Shown here: piece by piece, positions 11,133 through 21,600 of the stretch
Position numbering within the stretch: position 1 is the first letter of the stretch
How the letters are laid out: each line of letters starts with the position of its first letter
Origin: Siphonodentalium dalli
Taxonomy: Eukaryota > Mollusca > Scaphopoda > Gadilida > Siphonodentaliidae
Direction: 5' to 3'
DNA: 64,000 bases
Assembly (NCBI GenBank): GCA_032622095.1
Contig: CP136063.1
Location: 90,867,980 to 90,931,979 of the forward strand
The notes under the pieces: model-generated
Database searches by the model: none
Told to the model about the DNA's origin: nothing
Seen by the model: only the letters and a program-made list of their open reading frames with translations
Position numbers and translations under genes: made by a program

Positions 11133-12099
11133 AAGGTCTGATCCCACCTGGCGTTGGCGGCAATGACATGTTGCAGCGATTTTAAGGTCGACAGCACTAC
11201 AACTATGACTGAATTAAATTGCTTCTTATCTGAGAGTAGCCATATCTTGTCAAAGGTGGTTGACCAACTATCAATGCTTGCTATTATATAATCACTTGCA
11301 AACAAAAGTGTTAGATTAGAATTCCCCAACAATAGGAATGTTTCAGGTACCAGTCGGAAAATTCCAGCGAAATAAATTACATGTATTGGGCAGGCCTGGA
11401 AATCTGAGGGCTATTTGATAGCCCTCCTACAGCCCTCGCAAAATTGACTCCAGGAGGGCCATTTTCAGCACCCCTAAAGCTGGAAAAAACTCGCCAACAT
11501 GAAATTCACTTTGTGAACTGTAACCTGTTAGGACATATAAAAAAACTTTCTGCTAATCTGACAACTTCTGGCATGTTCTCAGCAACAAAGAACCAGGCTG
11601 TGTTCAATACCACTAGTAATATCCACTGCACAGATAATATGAATTCAAGAGGTCGAGGTTGGCTATTAGCCCTTCTAAGGCAACCCAAGAGGGCTATTTT
11701 CAGCCCTCCTGCAAACTATCAGACCTGAGTATTAACTCGGGTAAAATATAAAACTAAAAGTTGAGGGCTATATAGCCCTCCTAGGCAAATCTATTAATAG
11801 CCCTCCTGGATTTTCTAGACCGCCATCCCTGATTGGGTGGGTAGTGCACATGGAAACTCTGAACATGTGTCAGCTTCAAGGGCTGCAGTTGAAAATTTTA
11901 AGGTGGTCACCATTACAACCCCCGTACATGTAGCTAAGTCCCTGTCAGGCATTCTTTCACGACATTGCCGGACTTCTTTAATTAGCTTCTGTCATGTTAC
12001 AAGAACTCTTGCAGCTAGGCGAGACGTTGGCCAGGTGAAATTGGTCATCACAAGGATGCGGAAAATTGGCGACACACACCTAAGGTGGGATCAGACCTT
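11133..12099. mobile_element. TIR element with TA flanks, internal gagggctat repeats
   Basis: The inverted ends read AAGGTCTGATCCCACCT and AGGTGGGATCAGACCTT and are flanked by TA (11131-11132 and 12100-12101). The interior from about 11390 to 11830 is rich in AGGAGGGCTATT/AATAGCCCTCCT motifs in both orientations and may be a second nested element; ATTGGG occurs on both of its sides. No transposase frame is seen. Confidence 0.65.
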
Positions 12100-12662
12100 T
12101 ATCTGTAATGTTTTTGATTCGCTAATCAGCTGATTAAGTGTTCTCCAAATTGTTCTGTATCTTCACTCTAGATGCACACGAGACAATTCGATTTGAGACG
12201 ATTTCAAATCTTTTGTCTGATTCGATTCGTAATGAATTGGGTTCAAATGTTGATTTTTGTAGGTGAGTGCAGAAGTGAACTATTTCTCTGTTTGAGATCT
12301 CTATGGGAGCTCATTGTGCAGAAGTTTGGAGACATGACTGTTCAAGATTATGAATGTCGACTTGTGGTATAAGGCATGGTATAAAATGCCCCTTCGGAAT
12401 ATAGAAGGCCGAAGTAGAACAAAGGAGATGGGTTTTAAGGGTAGATATCAGACAACACTTGCTTCAAAATAGTATTCATTATTCGGATAAATGCAACCTA
12501 TGGAAAAATCAAATTCAGAATAAATAGTTCCACACAACAATACAAAAGTAGTAAAAATGTAGTCTCATGTCGCAGACAAACAATCCCATTTTCTATTTCT
12601 GTAAAATTCCTGAAGATGGGCAACGATCAAACTAAAGGAAGCCACCGATTCTACCAGACATA

Positions 12663-12850
12663 TACTGTAATGCCCTTAAATAGACTACTTAACCACAGCA
12701 GAATTATGGGTAATTTTTCAGGATTTAGTCAGAAATATGGCTTGAGAGCTTTCCGATGAATGGCAGCAAGCCATATTTCCTTCTAAATCCTGAAAAGTTT
12801 CCCATAATTCTGCTGTGGTTAAGGAGTCGATTATTTAGGGCATTACTGTA
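12663..12850. mobile_element. Foldback MITE family F (copy 1)
   Basis: A long inverted repeat spans almost the whole element: the left arm begins TACTGTAATGCCC and the right arm ends GGGCATTACTGTA. The inner parts share CCACAGCAGAATTATGGG and GGATTTAGTC. TA at each end and the TACAGTA-type tip suggest a Tc1/mariner-driven MITE. Other copies are at 39788-40002 and 40332-40547. Confidence 0.85.
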
Positions 12851-13100
12851 TGCAAATTCTCGCCCTATCAAGGACCGTCTGACAAGCATATGAAAAGGAG
12901 TGTTGAGACAAATCTGTTGCATATTAGATACTGGAATTGAAATAATAATAATTGATCCATTTATATAGCACATTATACAGTTAATTAGTTTCAATACATT
13001 AATCATTACTCCGGTCATAGAGCACATGATCCCATTGCCTCCTCCATCCAACAAGGAAGCAATCCCAGCTTCAACGAATTTGTGTGCGTATGAAGGTTAA

Positions 13101-13476
13101 AGGTACTCAATCTGATCAGATGCTCCTAAATTACTATTCCTTTGGCTTCCGGGGTAAAAAATATTTGATTAGAGTCGTGGAGCTCAAGAGTGATCGGATA
13201 TCCATTTTTTCATGTTTATTTCTCGAGATGTGTAATAATATGTGGCCCAGAAACACTGGTCAAATGGAGTAAAATTGCAGATGAAGATGGATAACATTAA
13301 AATCAAGTGTTATACGGTCAAATTTTGTTATACTTAAGTTTTGGGAAATTTGATACCATAGGTGACAGTGGTTAGCATTATTTTGTTGCAATAAATTGAT
13401 TCTGGTAACAAGAGCGTATTTTGAAATTTTGTTGTATATTGATGGTATGGGGACCGTCTGATGGGATTGAGTACCT
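13101..13476. mobile_element. TTAA element family G (copy 1)
   Basis: The ends are AGGTACTCAATC and GATTGAGTACCT, with TTAA outside each (13097-13100 and 13477-13480). Related copies begin at 34890 and 35786. It does not code. Confidence 0.82.
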
Positions 13477-14718
13477 TTAACACACTGACAAGATGAATTC
13501 TCAAAATATAAGATATGTTCTAGAATTATAAGATGTATTCTCAAATAATAACTCATTGACAAGTTGTATTCTCAAATTATAAGATGAATTCTCAAATTAT
13601 AAGTCGTTGCACAAAAGTCATCGGACGAAGTCCAGATTGGATCTACCCAGCCTGGATTCTCTTATTATAATTCAACAAGGACCATATCTCCGAAATTTGA
13701 AAACTAGCATATAACTAAAAACATAGACACTGCTGATTTCTCTAGTCTCCCAATCTCGTAGGACAATTAAGCTTACACTGATTGCATTTGGATGATGTTG
13801 AATGAACACAATCTTCATACACATTAGGAGAGTCCCAAGTTTCCTTCGATGTAAATCAGGCCTAGTGATGAACCAATATGGGAAACCATCGACCGATACC
13901 CAGTTGCTAAAATTTTATAATCTGCCGATGACTATTGTTCTATTTATAGAACAAAAAGTGATGCACAACTAATTAACCACGTAGTACATTCATTAAACTG
14001 ATTTTATTGGCGATTTAATTGCACAGTATAGTAAAAGTTACCGAATGTAAAGCGAATGATAAATTAATATTGCGTTATTATTTTTAGCTGATAATACGGT
14101 GAACATTTATGAAGACTAAATTATGTCAAGCGTTCAAGGACATTCTATTCGAGCATGTGCAGTGACCACATTGTACTTTGAAACCCTGCCGGGCCAGAAT
14201 CTATTTAGTTACATCAAAGGACAGCTGTCGGCCTTTGATAAGAACTTGAAACTAAGTTGAAAGGGGCTACGTCGGTCAGCATGCATGCTTCTTTGCGATT
14301 GGCTGGAATAATTTTGAGCTTCAGCCATCTACTTTCAATACCAAATCGAAAGTTTGTTATTTTCACAATTCAAAATGCCACAGAAGTGTGCTATAATCTG
14401 TGTCGGGCGTTTGACCGCATGGTCGACAATCTATTTCCCAATTGTGCATAGGGAAAAGTCAGCATGCCGATTGCCATTCCAGTTAATCTGTTCATCACTA
14501 AAACCAGCTAGTGAAATCAGTAAGGATAATACTGGTTTATGTCGAAGTAGAGTTGCCTTACTCTTCTATAGTGGCATTTACGCCCATATCCAGTGTTGGG
14601 ATTTTTCATTAATTTTTATGGACTTTATCATCAAAATCGACACACACATTGCTATATTTTTTGGAAAGAGTGATATCTTATGGTCATAATGATGTATTAT
14701 AATCTTAACTGTTGTGTT

Positions 14719-14972
14719 CAAGCCTTGAAATAGTGTGTCTGTCATTTGCAGAATGAGGTCCCCAGAGGGTGAATTTAGTTATTCTACCCTGCATAGCAGG
14801 CTAGCATCACCAAATTCACCCTCTGGGAACCTCATTCTGCTGAGGTGTAAGCAGAATGAGGTCCCCAGAGGGTGAATTTGGTGATGCTAGCCCGCTATGC
14901 GGGGTAGCATCACTAAATTCACCCTCTGGGGACCTCATTCTGCAAATGACAGACACACTATTTCAAGGCTTG
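14719..14972. mobile_element. Foldback MITE family A (copy 1), 8-bp duplication
   Basis: The terminal inverted repeat is CAAGCCTTGAAATAGTGTG, flanked by exact GTTGTGTT copies (14711-14718 and 14973-14980). Inside, the block CCCAGAGGGTGAATTTAGTG recurs four times in alternating orientation, so the element folds as a pair of hairpins. The 8-bp duplication and CA tips suggest mobilisation by a hAT transposase. Confidence 0.9.
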
Positions 14973-16873
14973 GTTGTGTTCAGTCTGAGTAGTAAACTCA
15001 TACCTAAATATTCATTACAACATTGAATATTAGGTCTGACGGATAACATCGCTATCTCATTTCCAAGTCCTCGGGATTCCGTAATCTGATTGATTGCGTA
15101 AATTATTTTCCGTCCAATGAAACCGTATGGGTTAATAAACAAGTGTTAGTGGGCGGAGACTCCCATAATGTCACCTCTAAATATAGTAACAGAGCGGAAT
15201 TTCGTCGGTATTTCTCCGATCGAAATAGTCCAAGTCTTCTTGTACTAAAACCAGCTAAGATATTGGGATGGCGATGCTGGTGTTTAGTCCAAGCCCGCTT
15301 GTATACCAATCCTATCACACGAGTTACGCCCACGATCTGTGGCGGGAATTTGTGGTGTATTTTACTCGATTTACCTAGCAAATCAATACATGATGCTATA
15401 TACATCGGAAAGGCTTACATCTTATGGTCATAATGGTGTATAATAATCTAAGTTTAATGTTAAATTACACATAGAATATTCCGGTTGATTGCCACAAACA
15501 TCGATTTGTTTCTCTGTTTGTTTACGTTTTAACCGAAAGCCGAAGTGGTCCGAATAAGTTCGGCATAATACGCTGTTTGTTTTCTATGTGCTTTCAGAAC
15601 AATTCCCGCACTAAAAACATGACATAATGGAGGATCAGAACGGTAGTTTTGTTGACAATTTTCGCAAGCAACTTGTCAAAATTGGAGCAAATTAGAACTC
15701 TTGTGTCTGACTTGCCATGCGTGTGATGTGCATTTTGACATCTGTGTTGATAAAATAATCGGAGAACCGAATCACACAGTTTCGAAATATAGTTCTTCCG
15801 TTTTAGTGGGACTTTTCAAACTTAAGGTTCATTTATTTAGTGTATTACATTTATATCTCCAATGTTTAATTAATCTATTTATTATTTTATTTATTGACAC
15901 ACATAATTACGATTACAATGGAGAATTCATCGTAATTTGCGTTGTTGTCCAAAATCTACGGAATATTTTCAACGGAAAATGCCGAACACAGTTCGCGAGG
16001 TCAACCGAGTTCGCATACTTTAAAAAAATTGTAAACATTGAGGTAAATGTCTCTTTTCGCATTAAATTACCGTTTTAAATTCACAACTGATGTGGGTTTC
16101 AGATAAAATAGCATGTCTTCTGCGGAAAATATCCGTTTATTGTCGCAATTGTGATATTTTATTTCATATAATTGTGGTTTTATTTGAGCGGGTCACTAAC
16201 GCTTAAGCCGTGTCATAAGCGAGCATATAGGGCGGTCTTGGACTAAACACCAGCATCGCCATCCCAATATCTTGGCTGGTTTTAGTACAAGAAGACTTGG
16301 ACTACGATCGAAAGCGATGCTTGCAAATACAACAGACAGAAAAAATGGCTTCGAAATTATATATTCGGTACGATTCGGATTAATTTGAAGGATGTGCTAG
16401 ACCTGATAGATAGGCCTGCACATGGTACCAACTTGGCCTCCCATAAATATAAATAGAACTCACTCGTGTCCGTGTATTTGATTTACTTTATTGTACCATG
16501 GTTTGCAAATCAAATTATTTGTCGTAAAAAAGTCATCTGAAAGTTAAACACCGAGGAAATGACTTAATTTTATGCTTTTAAATAGTTCTAATTATGAGTA
16601 AAGCATCATTTTTGATGACGACCTTATTTTTTGCTCTCGGATGCAGCTTTCCGGTTGATGCAGCGAGTTCATCTCCCGAAAAAGAATAGTCGCACACACG
16701 ACAAATATTATCTTCTGTAAGTTTATGTCGCGACACAGGCCATTGCTATTGCGAAGCACAACAAATAACACGTGGGGACACCTGTCAATCATCGATGTAT
16801 TTTTAAAAATCCGTGACGTCATTTTGGGGAAGCTCTTCGCTGAATAGAAATGGTTTTGGCGACATTAGCTCCA

Positions 16874-16898
16874 GACTCTATATTTCAAATATAGAGTC
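16874..16898. repeat. 25-base perfect palindrome
   Basis: GACTCTATATTT and AAATATAGAGTC are exact complements around a single central base. It could be a simple hairpin or transposon tip; no function inferred. Confidence 0.7.
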
Positions 16899-17801
16899 GA
16901 CGTTCACCCAGACTGGGTTGTGTTAAATTACACACAAAATGTGCCATCATGTGGAGTTTAGAACAAATATAATGTTTTCTATGGAATAGTGCTGTCATTT
17001 CCTATTTTAGATGAGCAGGTGATTTACACATAAAGTCCGCTATACAAGAGTAAGGCAACCATACTTCGACATAAACCAGTATTGTCCCTGCCAATTTCAC
17101 TAGCTGGAAACTTGGCCAAGACATAGCGCAGTGTTCTGGATCTTCACAATGGTGTCTGGATGAAAAGGCGAGATCAAGATCACTGTCAGTGAGTTTAATT
17201 AGGGATCTCACTCAATGAGACATGATATCAAGAATCCATTTTAACAATGAATGATTAAATTTTTTTTACCAATACTTACTTTATATTTTATGAGCATCAC
17301 TAAATTTGGTTGAAAATAATGATAATTTCGCTTACCTCCCTATGAAGTCACTTGATTTCATTACAATTATGTTACTATTGGGACAATAGAAAATATATTT
17401 ATCAATTTCAATTTTCACTAAAGATTGGCTTTTGGATACAATGCACATAATCTTTCAAGTTGATAAAGTCATAAGTGGAAATATAAAGAATCAAATTGAA
17501 GGTTAACTGATGGTATTGCCTTTCATAACTGGCTAGCAAACATCAAAATAGTTACTACATGTAAGCCATGTTCTGATTAAGAGGATGGTGATAGTATATG
17601 TGATAAAATTGGATAAACCACAAGATGGCTGTGGTTATCATGGGTGCGTCCATGTGTTACGCGGAAGTTGATATAAGCAGGTTTCTGCCATTGATCTTTA
17701 CAAAAAGTGCACAACAAAGGGTGATGCACAGCCAATGAAAACTGATTGCGATTTTTTTTTGGATAGAAGGGCAATATAATTGTTTGAGCTATCAGTACTG
17801 T

Positions 17802-18200
17802 TTAGACCTTTACCCAACAAACCGGCCAAAACCGGCCAAGTAAAGCTTCAACAGCCTAAAATATCTTCGGTCTGTCTCAATATAACCATACAAATATGGA
17901 TATCATTGAAACCGGCTCCTTGACCATATTGTGATAGTTACAGTTAGCCCTGTGCCAATGCATTCTCTTATATATGCGAGTCGACCATAGGTCGCCTCGC
18001 ATATATAAGAGAATGCATTGGCCTAAAAAAAATCCTTTTTTAACACTTTTTACCATTTTTTCTTACATTCTTTAACAATTTTATAATTTTTAATGTGTTA
18101 AGCCAATGCATTCTCTTATATATGCGAGGCGACCTATGGTCGACTCGCATATATAAGAGAATGCATTGGCACAGGGCCGTTTTGTTGGGTAAAGGGTTAA
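17802..18200. mobile_element. TTAA double-hairpin element family B (copy 1), downstream of PEX13
   Basis: The right end is GGGTAAAGGGTTAA. The left end is CCTTTACCCAACA with its TTAA mutated to TTAG. It contains two hairpins of about 65 bp, each made of GCATTCTCTTATATATGCGA and its complement, separated by an AT-rich spacer with AACACTTTTTACC. It ends 159 bp after the PEX13 stop, so it probably lies in the PEX13 3' UTR. It carries ATTAAA on the - strand (18094-18089), a possible weak poly(A) signal. Confidence 0.88.
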
Positions 18201-18229
18201 CACAGTTTACTAAACATGTGACCAGCCTG

Positions 18230-18370
18230 GATTCAGCATATCTGGTCACAATTTGAGAATTATGTGACAAGAATTCAGCCAGTCACAGCACAGTTTGATA
18301 ATGATATGATCATAATTCGGTCAATCACTGTACAGATTGATGAACACATGATCAGAATTCAGCCAGTCAT
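18230..18370. repeat. 42-bp tandem repeat spanning the PEX13 stop codon
   Basis: Units starting AATTC occur at 18272, 18314 and 18356, exactly 42 bases apart, with a more diverged unit at 18231. Shared elements are AATTCAGCCAGTCA and GATATGATCA-like strings. The last PEX13 codons and the TGA stop (18361-18359) fall inside the unit starting at 18356. Confidence 0.75.
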
Positions 18371-18696
18371 ATCTTCTGATGAAGTAGTTTTGTTATCACA
18401 ATTCTGTGTAGATGTAGCACTTTCAGGAATATCACAACTCTGTGAGGGTTCACTGCCTGCCTGGAATGCAGTTTCTAAATTGTCCATATTGTCTGTTAGA
18501 TTGGCGACACTTCTAGCAGCAGGCACGATATTACTGTCACTATAAACACTTTGCATTTGTCTCCCAGCCTCCATATCACTTCGATTTTTTGTGCCTTGAC
18601 GTTTTCCCAAAACCTTAACATAATTTGCTGGAACGAGTCCTTTTCGCTTTCCGTCAGCAGATGCTAACAACCATCCTTTCACACGTGGTTGGAGTT
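18359..18696 (-). CDS. PEX13: PEX13 exon 4: second half of SH3 domain and tail
   Basis: Follows acceptor tatag. It opens with the last two bases of a glutamate codon, then LQPRVKGWLLASADG, GLVPANYVKVLGK (the end of the SH3 fold) and a polar Ser/Asn/Asp-rich tail ending SSEDMTG, stop TGA. Confidence 0.95.
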
Positions 18697-21600
18697 CTAT
18701 AAATAATAGAATAAAGTGACTAATAACAATCATGTCAGATAACTACTAATTATGGTATGACAGCCTTCTTTGGTTCGTCACATAGTCAGACTAATATTCA
18801 TAAATAACCACATAAATAAAAAAAAAATTGTCAACATTTCGGTAACGTCACGATGAAGCTCCAAATATTAAAATTTTTTTTTAAATCAAACTTGATTTTC
18901 AGCTTGATAATTTTCACTGAGATGTTATTATAAGGAATAATGTATATTTTTCGATATGATTACACAACATAAACACATTGGTCCCAATCACAAATGTATA
19001 TAAATCTTTTTGTGATTCATATGTGTGTGAATTCAGAACCAATGTGCTTATACAGCACAGATATCAGAAAAAGATTATTCCATAAATAACTATGGTTGGG
19101 TAGATTATTGACAGCGAAAAGCCTGTGTTCAGTAAAATCCTTTCCATGAACAAAATACAGCAAGAGAAACAATTTTTTCCTCCAAATCTGGATACAGGGG
19201 CAAGTTTCACCCATGATATATTCATTTGTTCGACTTTTCTCAGACAAAGTATCATTATGAGATATCACAAGTGCCCATTTATATGATCTTATATGTCTGC
19301 ATGACCATAATTAAAGACCAGCTGAATAATACAATTAATTTAGCTCCAAACATATCTAAATATGTCTTAACTCATGCTAAATAAGGTTTATAACATGTAT
19401 CCTTTCCATTTTGTTCACATTTTTACAAAAAAGTACTATTTCCAGACATTTGAATAAAACGGCTTCTTTGTTTACAATAGTCATTTTTGAATCGGGTGTT
19501 TCCGTCGCGACTCGGAAATGACGTCACCGAGGGTACACAGACGGAAGAAATTTTATGCGCCGTTTTTAAAATCACGTATTTTGAAATCGTCTTTTTTTTA
19601 TTGTTGTTTATTTTTTTGAAGAATAAAACGTATTCGTCGCTACATGGCTGCAAACTGTAGCCATAAATGTTCAAGTGGCACAAGAATTAATGCAGCCATT
19701 CAACAACAGTGGACGGCGTTTGTCCACAACCGTTGACAACGAGAGTTTGGAATGGGCTGTCACAATACAGCTGCTTGTGTTCCAAGCACTTTGAAGAAGG
19801 ATCTTTCACAAATATTGTGAAATGCAAGTTGGGACATACAAAAGTGTGATTCACATTGTCAAACAAAATGTTATCTACGTGAATACCGGTACCAATAAAC
19901 ACCCATGCACTCACGGTCCTTGTGGTGGGGGGGGGGGGGGGGGGGGGGTAACAGTAGTCTAGTAGACCTACGGCTACGTCGTAGTACATGGATCATACAT
20001 GAGGATTTACTTTCGGCGATGTGTGAATCGTGACTTGTTCTACTCAAGCGTGAATACATAAATCGGCACCTTGACAATACAAAATGTCAGCTATGCATGA
20101 CAATATGCAAAATTAAGCATGATTTACAAGGCTACCAATCAACAATCTGTGTAATATAAGTGACTGTTCTACGTTAATTCTAGTCTAACGTGACGTAAAC
20201 ATCGATTAGAACCTGAACTTGAAATGTAATGATTCAATGAAAATCATTAGTAAGTCTACTCACCAGATTGAATGTTTCGAATAATTAAATTCCAATACGA
20301 ATCACCAATGTATTAATCCATTTGTGAAAGCATATAAATGAAATCAGACGAAAAGGTACCGCACTGCATCCACGTGTTATAGTGTTACGAGCTGTGTCGA
20401 TCATGTCAGTTTGTCACGATTTTTCGCCAATATTTCCACCAACAAAACATAAATTCCTTGTATTCCAATCGAATTGTTCAGAGAAATTCTTGACGGTACT
20501 TCGAATTATATACATGGCTACGAATTTATATGACTACATCAGTCATTAAGCAGTAACCGAGCATTAACAAACTGGTATTTGAACTATAAACACAAACAAA
20601 TATTATGCAGGTGATGTGACCTATACATCTGACCTTACCTCGACGTCATACACGTGCGTGTGCATATCCATACTCGACAATAATTTGTCTAAAGTTGACT
20701 ATGAAACACCTACTATCGTAAAAGATAGATCAATTATGGAATTATGTCACCTTTTAACATGCCTTCAGTCCACTGTATGGGTATTATTTTTAAAATAAGA
20801 ACAGCAATCGCGAGGGACTATTTTGTTTTTGCGAACGTAGCTTGCGTAAAATATCGTTCGATTTGTGATCAAAGCGCAGTACCGTAGGCCTCGTAAGTAC
20901 TACGTTCGTCATATGCACAGGAACGCCCACATTTCCACCGAGTGTGGTAGATATATAGGCCCTAGAAAGTTGGTCCGTGTGGAAATTGTGCGTTACTGGT
21001 CTTGATTCATTTGAAACAATAAATTGAATAAACATAATACATACTGAAAATAATATATATACGTACGCCTTTTGCGGTTTTTGTTTTGTTGACAGATTGT
21101 CAAAAAATGTGTTTTATATGATAATCTAAAGGCCATGCATGATACTGCATTTAGACTTCAGGTCAGTATCGGTACGTAGACAGCAATTTGGAAATTCTTG
21201 ATAGTATAAAATGTTTGATGTTTCACACTTATACCTACCATTAGTGACAAGACATTCTCAATGAGAACTTGGGTGTCTATATAAAGCCAGTTGAAAAATT
21301 TAAACATAAAGAGCATTTAATTGGAGGATTATAGGGCCTACTATAGTAATGGAATATATATAGGTCAAGCTTTTGCGGATTTCTGCTCACTATGTTCATG
21401 ACTGACTAGATGAAATAATTACATACCAACAAATCTAATACCCAGTATCGTGAATATCAAGTTAAAACATAATTGTTTATTTAATCATGGAGCGATCTAC
21501 TTGTGATATGCAGTTTCTGCATAAATGGTGAAAGGGTGTGTCTCCCCACCCCCCCCCCCCCCACCCGCAGTTAACTGCTTGACGTACACAACATAAGTTG

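Larger units (their letters stand above)
14503..17107. repeat. Two nested inverted repeats, arms about 80 bp
   Basis: The outer arms are 14503-14585 and 17027-17107 (shared core actggtttatgtcgaagta, then GTTGCCTTACTCTT). The inner arms are 15218-15297 and 16234-16312 (shared core ttgtactaaaaccagc, then ATATTGGGATGGCGATGCTG). Both arms contain TAAAACCAGC or CCAGCTAGTG, so the two pairs may be related. An A-family element (14719-14972) lies between the left arms. This is probably a composite or nested transposon; its exact ends are not found. Confidence 0.6.
9492..17801. other. Intergenic region between the RPS7 and PEX13 3' ends; no gene recognised
   Basis: I found no exon with recognisable protein similarity on either strand. 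Open frames here are short and disagree with splice signals. The region holds a TA-flanked element (11133-12099), foldbacks (12663-12850, 13101-13476, 14719-14972), nested inverted repeats (14503-17107) and degenerate repeats near 9930-10400. The stretch 17108-17801 shows nothing I can name. Confidence 0.6.

Noticed and set aside
11444-11728. 94-codon frame at 11444
   Set aside because: It lies in repeats of AGGAGGGCTATT type in a transposon and has no domain-like features.
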